The notes under the pieces: model-generated
Databases searched by the model: none
What the model saw: only the letters and a program-made list of their open reading frames with translations
What the model was told of the DNA's origin: nothing
In this document: positions 37,509-45,471 of the stretch, piece after piece
How positions within the stretch are numbered: the stretch's first letter is position 1
Layout: every line of letters begins with the position of its first letter
Translations under genes and position numbers: made by a program
Assembly (NCBI RefSeq): GCF_001887355.1
Contig: NZ_MPIN01000007.1
Span: 84,888 to 148,887, forward strand
Direction of reading: 5' to 3'
Source of the DNA: Cystobacter ferrugineus
Lineage (GTDB): Bacteria; Myxococcota; Myxococcia; Myxococcales; Myxococcaceae
Length of the DNA stretch: 64,000 nt

Positions 37509-38834
37509 ATGGAGACCACTTCGAGCCTCGAGACCCCATCATCGCTCGCGCAGCGCCCGCTCTCCGCCCAGGACGTGAGGACGCTCGGCCTGGCGGCGCT
37601 GGGGGGCGCGCTGGAGTTCTACGACTTCATCATCTTCGTGTTCTTCACCGCGGTGATTGGCGAGCTCTTCTTCCCCGCCGACACGCCGGAGTGGCTGCGC
37701 CAGTTGCAGGCGTTCGGCCTGTTCGCGGCGGGCTACCTCGTGCGGCCCCTGGGTGGCATCGTGATGGCGCACTTCGGCGATCGCGGTGGGCGCAAGCGCA
37801 TGTTCGCGCTGAGCGTGTTCATGATGGCGGTGCCCACGCTGCTCATCGGCTCGCTGCCCACCTACGCCACGGCCGGGTACGCGGCGCCGCTGTTGCTGTT
37901 GCTCATGCGCATGCTGCAGGGCGCGGCGGTGGGCGGGGAGGTGCCCGGCGCGTGGGTGTTCGTCTCCGAGCACGTGCCGGAGCGGCGCGTGGGGCTCGCC
38001 TGCGGCATCCTCACCGCGGGCCTCACGTTCGGCATCCTGCTCGGCTCGCTGATGGCGACGGCCATCAACCTCATCTACACCCCCGAGCAGGTGCGGGACT
38101 TCGCCTGGCGCATCCCCTTCCTGGTGGGCGGCGTGTTCGGCTTCTTCGCCGTCTACCTGCGCCGCTGGCTGGCGGAGACGCCCGTGTTCGAGCAGATGCG
38201 CCAGCGCAAGGCGCTCGTGGAGGGACTGCCGCTCAAGGAGGTGCTGCGGGGACACGGCACCGGCGTGGTGGTGTCCATGTTGATCACCTGGTTGCTCACC
38301 GCCGCCATCGTGGTGGTCATCCTGATGACGCCCACGTTGATGCAGAAGCTGCATGGCATCGCGCCGGCGGTCGCGCTGCGCGCCAACAGCCTGGCCACGC
38401 TGAGCCTCACCCTGGGGGCGGTGCTCTTCGGCCTGGCGGTGGATCGCTTCGGCGCGGGGCGGGCGCTGGCCGCGGGCAGCCTGCTGCTGAGCGTGACGAC
38501 GTACCTGCTCTATGTCGGCGTGGGCACGCGGCCCGAGCACCTCGTCCCGTTGTACCTGCTCGCGGGGCTGGGGGCGGGCGTGGTGGGGGTGGTGCCCTCG
38601 GTGATGGTGCGCGCCTTTCCCGCGCCGGTGCGCTTCTCGGGCCTGTCGTTCTCCTACAACATGGCCTACGCCCTCTTCGGCGGGGTGACGCCCCTGGTGG
38701 TGACGCTGATGATCCAGGCGTCGCCGCTGGCGCCCGCGCACTACGTGGCGGCGCTCGGGGCCGTGGGACTCTTCGTGGCGCTCTACCTGCTGACCGCCGG
38801 GCGCGCCCGCTTCGCCTCCATGCGCGCCTCCTGA
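37509..38834 (+). CDS. MFS transporter of the metabolite:H+ symporter (MHS) family
   Basis: 441 residues with 12 predicted transmembrane helices. MHS/ProP signatures are present: LGGALEFYDFIIFVFF in TM1, the loop motif GDRGGRKRMF after TM2, and LLMRMLQGAAVGGEVPGAWVFVSEH in TM4. Relatives carry proline/betaine, citrate or dicarboxylates with protons; substrate cannot be assigned. The start ATG lies behind TTCTCTCC, a poor RBS. It is 54 bp from the LETM1-like gene and upstream of the Fur-controlled unit. Confidence 0.88.
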   Translation: METTSSLETPSSLAQRPLSAQDVRTLGLAALGGALEFYDFIIFVFFTAVIGELFFPADTPEWLRQLQAFGLFAAGYLVRPLGGIVMAHFGDRGGRKRMFALSVFMMAVPTLLIGSLPTYATAGYAAPLLLLLMRMLQGAAVGGEVPGAWVFVSEHVPERRVGLACGILTAGLTFGILLGSLMATAINLIYTPEQVRDFAWRIPFLVGGVFGFFAVYLRRWLAETPVFEQMRQRKALVEGLPLKEVLRGHGTGVVVSMLITWLLTAAIVVVILMTPTLMQKLHGIAPAVALRANSLATLSLTLGAVLFGLAVDRFGAGRALAAGSLLLSVTTYLLYVGVGTRPEHLVPLYLLAGLGAGVVGVVPSVMVRAFPAPVRFSGLSFSYNMAYALFGGVTPLVVTLMIQASPLAPAHYVAALGAVGLFVALYLLTAGRARFASMRAS

Positions 38835-38867
38835 CCAGGCACGGACACGCACTCGCACAAGGGGGAC

Positions 38868-38897
38868 TTGCCCACCGCCCCCCGTGTCGTCTATAAG
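38868..38897 (+). promoter_or_regulatory. Candidate sigma-70-type promoter for the iron-regulated unit
   Basis: TTGCCC (38868-38873) and TATAAG (38892-38897) are 18 bp apart, giving a transcription start near 38904, just ahead of the Fur box. Confidence 0.5.
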
Positions 38898-38917
38898 TGC
38901 GCCCGTTTCATGATTTT

Positions 38918-38936
38918 GATTTTCATTATCATTATC
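38918..38936 (+). promoter_or_regulatory. Fur box
   Basis: GATTTTCATTATCATTATC; its reverse complement matches the 19-bp consensus GATAATGATAATCATTATC at 16 of 19 positions. It lies downstream of the candidate promoter and 36 bp before the GTG of the MFS gene, well placed for iron-dependent repression. The A/T-richness stands out in this GC-rich DNA. Confidence 0.85.
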
Positions 38937-38971
38937 AGTGCTGGAAGGGCGTCGAGTCCCGGGAGCCTGTC

Positions 38972-40195
38972 GTGACCGTTTCCACCCCGCCGAAGTCGGA
39001 GCAGCGGATGCTCTGGCTGCTGGCCGCCGTGCAGTTCACCCACCTGCTGGACTTCATGATCGTCATGCCGTTGGGGCCGGAGTTCATGCGGCGCCTGGGC
39101 ATCACGGCCGCGCAGTTCGGGGTGTTGGTGTCGGCGTACACGCTGGCGTCGGCGGGGATGGGGCTGCTCGGGGGGCTGTGGTTGGATCGGTTCGATAGAA
39201 AGCGCACGCTGCTCGGGCTGTACGCGGGGTTCATCGTGGCCACGCTGCTGTGTGGCTTGTCGGACAGCCACCTGGGACTGCTCGGGGCGCGCACGGTGGC
39301 GGGGGCGTGCGCGGGGCTGATGAGCGCGGTGGTGCAGGCCATCATCGGGGACATCATCCCCGCGGAGCGCCGGGGGCGGGCCATCGGCACGGTGATGTCG
39401 GCGTATGGCCTGTGCGCGGTGGCGGGTGTGCCCCTGGGGCTGTGGCTGGCGAGCCAGTGGGGCTGGCGCTCGCCGTTCTGGGTCATCTGCGCGCTCGGGG
39501 GCGGGTTGTGGCTCGCGCTGCTGTTCGTCCTGCCCTCGGTCAACCAGCACCTGGCCGGGCGCCGTGACGCGCGCGGCGGAGCCCTGGACGCGCCGGGGTG
39601 GTCGCCCGCCCTGGCGCTCGGGTGGGTGTTGACCTTCTGCGTGGTGTTCTCCGGCTTCCTGCTGATTCCCTATCTGAGCCCCTACATGGTGGGCAACCTC
39701 GGGCTCCAGCTCTCCGACCTGTCCTGGGTGTACCTGGCGGGCGGCGCCGCCACGTTGTTCAGCTCGCGGTGGATTGGCCGGCTGGCGGACCGGTTCGGCC
39801 CGGCCCGCGTCCTGGGCGGGTTGCTGGTGGGCACGGTGGGGCCGCACCTGCTGTTCACGCACCTGACCGCGGCGCCGCTGCCCGGGGTGGCGGCGGTGTT
39901 CGTGCTGTTCATGGTGCTCACCTCCGGGCGGGCCATTCCCACCCTGGCGCTGGTCGCCTCCCGGGTGCCCCCCGCGCTGCGCGGCCGCTACATGGCCGTC
40001 AACATGGCGGCGAGCGATGGCGCCTCGGGAGCCGGCGCGTGGGTGGGGGGCCTGCTCTTGACGGTGCTGCCCGATGGCGCGCTGGCGGGGTTTGGACGGG
40101 TGGGGTGGATCGCCGCCGGGGTGACGGGCTGCGCGCTCCTCACGCTGTGGTTGTTCGGCCGTCGTGTCGCCGCCCCGAGCGCGGTGCCGGCCTGA
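38972..40195 (+). CDS. MFS exporter (DHA1-type), iron-regulated, probable myxochelin exporter
   Basis: 407 residues from GTG 38972 (GGGAG 7 nt upstream); translating from further upstream would run through the Fur box. Twelve transmembrane helices with drug-efflux motifs: DFMIVMPLGPEFMRRLGI in TM1, LGGLWLDRFDRKRTLL (motif A), and GVPLGLWLASQWGWRSPFW in TM5. It shares a Fur box with mxcL 38 bp downstream. In the myxochelin regulon of Stigmatella an MFS permease gene (mxcK, as I recall it) accompanies mxcL, so siderophore export is the likely job. Symbol left blank because orthology was not tested. Confidence 0.8.
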   Translation: MTVSTPPKSEQRMLWLLAAVQFTHLLDFMIVMPLGPEFMRRLGITAAQFGVLVSAYTLASAGMGLLGGLWLDRFDRKRTLLGLYAGFIVATLLCGLSDSHLGLLGARTVAGACAGLMSAVVQAIIGDIIPAERRGRAIGTVMSAYGLCAVAGVPLGLWLASQWGWRSPFWVICALGGGLWLALLFVLPSVNQHLAGRRDARGGALDAPGWSPALALGWVLTFCVVFSGFLLIPYLSPYMVGNLGLQLSDLSWVYLAGGAATLFSSRWIGRLADRFGPARVLGGLLVGTVGPHLLFTHLTAAPLPGVAAVFVLFMVLTSGRAIPTLALVASRVPPALRGRYMAVNMAASDGASGAGAWVGGLLLTVLPDGALAGFGRVGWIAAGVTGCALLTLWLFGRRVAAPSAVPA

Positions 40196-40233
40196 GTTCT
40201 TCCAACGCAGTTCTCCTTCACACGAGGAATCCC

Positions 40234-41520
40234 ATGGACGTACACGCGAACCGGCACCCGTCTCTGCCCCGGCCCATCGTGGGCAAGATGGACCTGACCA
40301 ACTCCAACCGCTTGCTGGCCGAGGCGAAGCGGCTGGTGCCCGGCCTCACCCAGACGATGATGAAGAAGCCGGAGATGTTCGCCCCCGGCTCCTTCCCCGT
40401 CTACCTCGCCCGCGGGCAGGGCGCGCTGGTGGAGGACGTGGATGGTCAGCAGTACATCGACTACATCTGCGGGCTCGGCGCGAACTCGCTCGGCCACAAC
40501 CACCCGGCCGTCGTGGACACCATCCGCCGGCACCTGGAGGACGGGCTGCTGCACTCGCTGCCCACCGCCTGGGAGGTGAGCGCCGCGCGGACGCTGGTGG
40601 AGATGATCCCCGGCGCGGAGATGGCGCGCTTCTTCAAGACGGGAGCGGATGCCACCTCGGCGGCGGTGCGCCTGGCGCGCTACGTCACGGGCAAGGAGCA
40701 CCTCATCACGGTGGGCTACAACGGCTGGCACGACCACTTCATGTATGACACGCCGGGAGTGCCCGCGGTGCTCGCCCAGTACACCACGCGCATGCCGCTG
40801 TTCGAGGAGCCGGACGAGGCGGCGCTGCTCGCCCGCATCGAGCAGACGGGGAGCCAGCTCGCGGCGGTGCTCTTGTCGGTGCCCTTCAACCGCAGCCTCA
40901 CCCGCGAGTTCATGCACAAGCTGCGCGCCACGTGCACGGCGCACGGCGTGCTGCTCATCCAGGACGAGGTCATCACCGGCTTCCGGCTGGCTCCGGGCGG
41001 CGCCCAGCAGTTCTTCGACGTGAAGGCCGACTTCGTCTGTCTGTCCAAGGCGATCGCCGCGGGCATGCCCCTGTCGGCGGTGGCCGGGCCGGAGAAGTTC
41101 CTGAGCAAGCTGGCGGACCTGCAGGTGTCCACCACGTTCGGTGGCGAGCTCCTGTCACTGGCGGTGTGCGAGGCCGTGCTCAAGGTGAGCCGCGAGCCGG
41201 GCTTCACCGAGCACCTGGCGAACCTCGGCCGGCGGCTGGCCACGGGCATCAACGCCCGGGCCGAGCGCGTGGGCTCGCCGCTGCGCATCCTGGGCTATGA
41301 CGCCATCCCCCTGTTCCGCTTCTCCAAGAACCCCGTGGAGAACGCGAAGCTCACCCAGCCCTTCCAGGCGGGCATGGCGCGCCGTGGCATCCTCTTGCGC
41401 CGCGACCTCAACTTCATCTGCGCGGCGCACACCGTCGAGCAGATCGACTACACCGTCGAGATGGCCGAGGAAGTGATGCGCGAGTGCCTCCAGCAGGCCC
41501 CGGCCCCCAGCGCGGCCTGA
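40234..41520 (+). CDS. mxcL: Class III aminotransferase, myxochelin B-forming (MxcL-type, GSA aminomutase-like)
   Basis: 428 residues, PLP fold type I, related to glutamate-1-semialdehyde aminomutase. Active-site residues: GANSLGHNHP, TGADATSAAVRLAR, QDEVITGFR (PLP Asp) and the Schiff-base Lys in LSKAIAAGMPLSA. A true HemL is unlikely because the gene sits behind a Fur box with an exporter. MxcL in Stigmatella transaminates the aldehyde released from the NRPS to give myxochelin B instead of A. The NRPS and catechol genes of the pathway are not within this window, so the role rests on similarity and iron control. Confidence 0.83.
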   Translation: MDVHANRHPSLPRPIVGKMDLTNSNRLLAEAKRLVPGLTQTMMKKPEMFAPGSFPVYLARGQGALVEDVDGQQYIDYICGLGANSLGHNHPAVVDTIRRHLEDGLLHSLPTAWEVSAARTLVEMIPGAEMARFFKTGADATSAAVRLARYVTGKEHLITVGYNGWHDHFMYDTPGVPAVLAQYTTRMPLFEEPDEAALLARIEQTGSQLAAVLLSVPFNRSLTREFMHKLRATCTAHGVLLIQDEVITGFRLAPGGAQQFFDVKADFVCLSKAIAAGMPLSAVAGPEKFLSKLADLQVSTTFGGELLSLAVCEAVLKVSREPGFTEHLANLGRRLATGINARAERVGSPLRILGYDAIPLFRFSKNPVENAKLTQPFQAGMARRGILLRRDLNFICAAHTVEQIDYTVEMAEEVMRECLQQAPAPSAA

Positions 41521-41532
41521 GCCGGACATCCA

Positions 41533-41568
41533 CCGGGCCCCGGGGGTGACCCCCCCCGCCGGGCCCGG
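41533..41568 (+). terminator. GC-rich hairpin after mxcL
   Basis: CCGGGCCC (41533-41540) pairs with GGGCCCGG (41561-41568) 13 bp after the stop. No T-run follows, so the call rests on position and stem strength. Confidence 0.45.
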
Positions 41569-41632
41569 GGGGGGGTCCCGGTCATGCGGAAGGCGCCGCC
41601 CGACCGGGGAGATTGGGGTAGGCTGCCCCGCC

Positions 41633-42232
41633 ATGTCTCTTGACTCCACGCCCTCGGCGCGCCCCCACATCCTGCGTCGGACGCTCCTGCTCGATGCCGG
41701 CTTTCAGTTCCGCTACATGTTCCGGTTCGCCGCCATTGGCGCATTTGGCGTGCTGATCATCGGAGTGCTCGCCTCCCGGGTGATTCGCAACGCGGTGGAG
41801 GAGGGCGGCTCGCCGGAGGTGATGCTGGCGAGCAGTGACACCCTGCTGTGGCTCGGCGGAGTGGGCGCGATCGTGATGGCGATCCTCACGTCCCTGGTGG
41901 GGCTGGTGCTCACCCACCGGGTGGCGGGGCCGGTGCACGTGATGAACCTCTACCTCGCGTCCATCGCCGCCGGCCGCTATCCACGGCTGCGTCCCCTGCG
42001 CAGCGGCGACGAGCTGCGCGAGTTCTTCGAGTCCCTGAGCTACACCGTGGACCGGCTGCGCGAGCGCGAGGCCGAGGAGGCCCGCCTGCTCACCGAGGTC
42101 ATCGACGCCCTGGAGCCCCTGGCCACCACCCAGGACGCCCAGGCGGCGCTGCGCATCCTCGGCTCGATGCGCACCCGCAAACGTCAGGCCATCGAAGGTC
42201 CCACCTCGGGCACGCTGAAGTCCGTTGCCTGA
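41633..42232 (+). CDS. HAMP-domain membrane protein
   Basis: 199 residues. Two transmembrane helices (FRFAAIGAFGVLIIGVLAS; LLWLGGVGAIVMAILTSLVGLVLTHRVAGP) flank a short periplasmic loop of about 30 residues. The second helix runs into a HAMP-like segment (HRVAGPVHVMNLYLASIAAG, then SGDELREFFESLSYTVDRLRERE), followed by a coiled-coil helix and a short tail. There is no kinase, cyclase or methyl-accepting domain. Such stand-alone HAMP proteins are common in myxobacteria and may signal through partners. It precedes fmt by 30 bp. Confidence 0.75.
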   Translation: MSLDSTPSARPHILRRTLLLDAGFQFRYMFRFAAIGAFGVLIIGVLASRVIRNAVEEGGSPEVMLASSDTLLWLGGVGAIVMAILTSLVGLVLTHRVAGPVHVMNLYLASIAAGRYPRLRPLRSGDELREFFESLSYTVDRLREREAEEARLLTEVIDALEPLATTQDAQAALRILGSMRTRKRQAIEGPTSGTLKSVA

Positions 42233-42262
42233 AGCGCCTGGGTACAGCACAACACCCCTTCC

Positions 42263-43198
42263 ATGACCCGTCCCCGTATCGTCTTCATGGGCACGCCCGA
42301 GTTCGCCGTGCCTTCCCTGGCCGCCCTCTTCGACATCGGGGACGTGGTGGCCGTCGTCACCCAGCCGGACAAGCCCAAGGGCCGAGGCCAGGCGCTCGCC
42401 ATCTCCCCGGTGAAGGCCTACGCGCTCGAGCGGGGTGTGCCGGTGTTGCAGCCCCAGAAGCTGCGCACCCCTCCCTTCTCCGAGGTGCTGCGCGAACTCA
42501 AACCCGATGTCGCCGTGGTGACGGCCTACGGGAAGATCCTCCCCAAGGACTTGCTGGAGACGCCCGCGCGCGGGTGCCTCAACGTGCACGCCTCGCTCCT
42601 GCCGCGCTTCCGGGGGGCCGCCCCCATCCAGTGGGCCATCGCCCATGGGGACACGGAGACGGGCGTGGCGTTGATGGTGATGGACGAGGGCCTGGACACG
42701 GGGCCGGTGCTGGCCGAGAAGCGGCTGCCCATCGCCCCGGACGAGACGAGCGCCACCCTGCACGACAAGCTGTCCACGCTGGGCGGAGCGCTCCTGCGCG
42801 AGTACCTCCCGGCCTACCTGCGCGGCGAGCTGACGCCGGTGCCGCAGCCCTCCGAGGGCATGGTGCTCGCGCCCATCATCCACAAGGAGGAGGGCAAGCT
42901 CGACTTCTCCCGGCCCGCGGTGGAGCTGGAGCGGCGCCTGCGTGCCTTCACCCCCTGGCCGGGCGCCTTCACCACCCTGGAGGGCAAGCTGTTCAAGGTC
43001 CATAAGGCCAGGGTGGGCACGGGACGGGGCGAGCCGGGCACCGTGCTGTCCGCGGACGCGCGAGGGCTGGAGGTGGCGTGCGCGGAGGGCTCACTGGTGC
43101 TGCTCGAGGTGCAACCCGAGGGCAAGCGGGTGATGCCCGTGGGTGACTTCCTGGCGGGACGCAAGCTCGCGCCGGGCAGCCGGCCGTTCGAGACGTAG
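42263..43198 (+). CDS. fmt: Methionyl-tRNA formyltransferase
   Basis: 311 residues, the normal length. N-terminal formyltransferase domain with the folate/catalytic hallmark NVHASLLPRFRGAAPIQWAI (Asn, His) and the Asp in MDEGLDTGP, and the start MGTPEFAVPSL. The C-terminal OB-like tRNA-binding domain begins around LRAFTPWPGAFTT. It formylates Met-tRNAi using 10-formyl-THF for translation initiation. The def partner is not adjacent upstream; the usual fmt-rsmB order is kept downstream but with a dehydroquinase-like gene inserted between. Confidence 0.96.
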   Translation: MTRPRIVFMGTPEFAVPSLAALFDIGDVVAVVTQPDKPKGRGQALAISPVKAYALERGVPVLQPQKLRTPPFSEVLRELKPDVAVVTAYGKILPKDLLETPARGCLNVHASLLPRFRGAAPIQWAIAHGDTETGVALMVMDEGLDTGPVLAEKRLPIAPDETSATLHDKLSTLGGALLREYLPAYLRGELTPVPQPSEGMVLAPIIHKEEGKLDFSRPAVELERRLRAFTPWPGAFTTLEGKLFKVHKARVGTGRGEPGTVLSADARGLEVACAEGSLVLLEVQPEGKRVMPVGDFLAGRKLAPGSRPFET

Positions 43199-43210
43199 GA
43201 GAGACGCGAC

Positions 43211-44134
43211 ATGGGCAAGAGGCTGTTGGTGCTGCATGGGCCCAACCTGAACCTGTTGGGTGAGCGCGAGGGCCGCGAGGGTGGACGGTTCGCCGACCTC
43301 GACGCCGCGCTGAAGGCCCGGGCGGCCGCCCTGGGGCTGGAATTGACGGTGGTGCAGTCCAACCATGAGGGCGTCCTGCTCGACACCCTGCACGCCGAGC
43401 GCTCGCGCGTGGAGGGCGTGGTGGTGAGCCCCTCGAGCCTCTTCGGCTCGTACCCGTTGCGCGACGCCCTGGAGGCCATCGGGCTGCCCGCGCTCGAGGT
43501 GTACCTGGAGGCGCTCGGCGAGCGCGAGTCCGTGGTGGCCGAGGCCTGTGCCGCCACGCTCGAGGGGGAGGGGTTCGATTCCTACCTCCAGGCCCTGGAG
43601 CGCTTCGCGAGCGGAGACCTCACCGGCGAGTCCTCCGGGGAGGACGAAGGCGACGAGGAGGCCGAGGAGGCCGAGGCCGACGAGGAGGCGCTGGAGGACG
43701 AGGTGGCCGAGGAGCCCGTGGGGCTCGCGAAGACGCTGGGCCGCCGGGGCTCGGGGGCGAAGGCTCCGGCCGCGGCCCCTGCCTCGGGCTCACGCAAGAC
43801 GCTGGGCCGCAAGGTGGTGGAACTGGCCGTGCCCCCCGCGTCCGTGAAGACGCTGGGCCGCAAGAGCCCGCCGGCCGCGCCCTCGGAGGACGTCCTCTCC
43901 CGGGCGCTGGTGCGGAGCAGGATCTCCGACCGGCTCGCCGGACGCCTGTCTCCCGCGGACCTGGCCACCTGGGCGCGCTCGTGGTGGACGCGCGTCCAGG
44001 GAGGCGCCCCCACGGAGACGGGCCAGCGCGAGCTGTTGGAGGACATCCTGCAGCGGCTCACCCTCGCCAACATCCCGGCGACCCGCATGTCCGAGACGGA
44101 GTTGGTGGATTGGATGACCCGGCTGGAGGGGTGA
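43211..44134 (+). CDS. Degenerate type II dehydroquinase fused to an acidic linker and unknown C-terminal domain
   Basis: 307 residues. Residues 1-~112 have the type II 3-dehydroquinate dehydratase fold (LLVLHGPNLNLLGERE, VVQSNHEGVLLDTLH, LRDALEAIGLPALEVYLEAL), but the catalytic Tyr of the REPxxYG loop is replaced (GREGG) and the catalytic His of the xTHTS motif is absent (SLFGSYPLRDA). So it is probably not an active dehydroquinase. Residues 144-169 are almost all Glu/Asp/Ala. Three KTLGR(R/K) repeats follow at 174-179, 196-201 and 213-218. The C-terminal ~85 residues are helical (DLATWARSWWTRVQGG) and unrecognised. It sits between fmt and rsmB with gaps of 12 and 10 bp, so a role linked to translation or rRNA is plausible. 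Confidence 0.8.
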   Translation: MGKRLLVLHGPNLNLLGEREGREGGRFADLDAALKARAAALGLELTVVQSNHEGVLLDTLHAERSRVEGVVVSPSSLFGSYPLRDALEAIGLPALEVYLEALGERESVVAEACAATLEGEGFDSYLQALERFASGDLTGESSGEDEGDEEAEEAEADEEALEDEVAEEPVGLAKTLGRRGSGAKAPAAAPASGSRKTLGRKVVELAVPPASVKTLGRKSPPAAPSEDVLSRALVRSRISDRLAGRLSPADLATWARSWWTRVQGGAPTETGQRELLEDILQRLTLANIPATRMSETELVDWMTRLEG

Positions 44135-44144
44135 GAGGCACTTC

Positions 44145-45464
44145 ATGAACGCACGCGCCATCAGCATCCAGATCCTCAGCCGCGTCCGCGCCACGGATGC
44201 CTACCTCAACGTGGTGCTCGACACGTTTCTCTCGGAGTCGCCTCCGGCGGATCCCCGGGACGCGGGGCTCATCACCGAGCTCGTCTACGGCGCCACGCGC
44301 CGCGAGCTCGCGCTGGACTACGCCATCACCCGCTTCGCCGACCGCAAGCTGGAGGCACTGGAGGACAAGGTGCTCGCGGCGTTGCGCGTGGGCGCCTACC
44401 AGCTCTTCTACACGCGGGTGCCGGCGCGCGCCGCGGTGGCCGAGACGGTGCAGGCCCTCAAGGACGTGGGGCTCACGCGCGCGGCGGGGTTCGCCAACGC
44501 CATCCTGCGCAAGCTCGCCGCGCTCCCCGCGCAGCCCCTGCCCTCCGAGGAGGACCTGGTCGAGTTCCTGTCGGTGCGCGAGAGCCACCCGCGCTGGCTG
44601 GTGGAGCGCTGGCTGCGCCAGTTCGGCCGGGAGCGCGCCGAGGCGATGCTCGTCGCCAACAACCAGACGCCCGCCGTGGTCATCCGTGCCAACCGCGCGA
44701 AGGTGACGCGCGACGCGCTGCTCGAGCAGTTGCGCGAGACGGGGCTGGAGGCGCGCCCCACGCCGGTGTCCCCGGTGGGTATCATCCTGCCTCCGGTGGG
44801 CCGGGTGGAGGACGTGTACGGCTACGCCGAGGGCCTGTGGCAGGTGCAGGACGAGGCGGCGCAGCTCGTGGGCGTCTACGGCGACATCCCCGACACGGCG
44901 CGCGTGCTGGATGCGTGCGCGGCGCCGGGGGGCAAGGCCTGCCACCAGGCCGAGACGCACCAGGTGGTGGCCACGGATCTGCACGCCAACAAGATGCGGA
45001 AGATCCTCTCCGAGGCGAAGCGCCTGGGCCTCACCGAGCGCCTGCGCGCCGAGGTGCACGACGCGACCGAGCCCTGGCCGGAGGCCTGGGGCGAGTTCCA
45101 CGCGTTCGTGGTGGACGCGCCGTGCTCGGGCCTGGGGACGCTGCGGCGGCACCCGGAGCTGCGCTACCGGCGCAAGCCGGAGGACCTGGGGCGGCTGGCG
45201 GTGTTGCAGCGGCGCATCCTGGAGAACTGCCAGGAGGCGGTGCCCCCGGGCGGTCTGCTCGTCTACGCGGTGTGCACCCCCGAGCCCCAGGAGGGGCAGG
45301 ATCAGGTGGAGATGTTCCTGCGCAGCCACCCGGAGTGGACGGCGGAGCCCCCGGTGCCGCGCGAGGGCGTGAAGTTGCCGCTCACCCAGGCGTACCTGCG
45401 CACCCTGCCGGGCCCCGAGGGCTGGGACGGCTTCTTCGCCGCGCGCCTGCGCAAGCTGTACTGA
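44145..45464 (+). CDS. rsmB: 16S rRNA (cytosine-967-C5)-methyltransferase
   Basis: 439 residues. N-terminal NusB-like helical domain (ARAISIQILSRVRATDAYLN, ITELVYGATRRE, ANAILRKLA), then the SAM-dependent methyltransferase fold with motif I VLDACAAPGGKACHQAE, Asp in VVATDLHANK, the nucleophile/proton motif DAPCSGLGTLRRHPE and the second Cys in VYAVCTPEPQE (usually STCS). GAGAGG precedes the ATG, 10 bp after the previous stop. It methylates C967 of 16S rRNA during 30S assembly. Last gene of the fmt operon; convergent with the pseudokinase gene 7 bp away. Confidence 0.94.
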   Translation: MNARAISIQILSRVRATDAYLNVVLDTFLSESPPADPRDAGLITELVYGATRRELALDYAITRFADRKLEALEDKVLAALRVGAYQLFYTRVPARAAVAETVQALKDVGLTRAAGFANAILRKLAALPAQPLPSEEDLVEFLSVRESHPRWLVERWLRQFGRERAEAMLVANNQTPAVVIRANRAKVTRDALLEQLRETGLEARPTPVSPVGIILPPVGRVEDVYGYAEGLWQVQDEAAQLVGVYGDIPDTARVLDACAAPGGKACHQAETHQVVATDLHANKMRKILSEAKRLGLTERLRAEVHDATEPWPEAWGEFHAFVVDAPCSGLGTLRRHPELRYRRKPEDLGRLAVLQRRILENCQEAVPPGGLLVYAVCTPEPQEGQDQVEMFLRSHPEWTAEPPVPREGVKLPLTQAYLRTLPGPEGWDGFFAARLRKLY

Positions 45465-45471
45465 ACTCGCC

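Noticed and set aside
40234-41520. hemL (glutamate-1-semialdehyde aminomutase) for haem synthesis
   Set aside because: Fur box, coupling to an exporter and the N-terminal sequence fit the MxcL group better; not excluded without phylogeny.
43565-43590. GGGGTTCGATTCCTACC resembling a tRNA T-arm
   Set aside because: No acceptor, D- or anticodon stem fits around it and it is inside the well-supported dehydroquinase-like gene.
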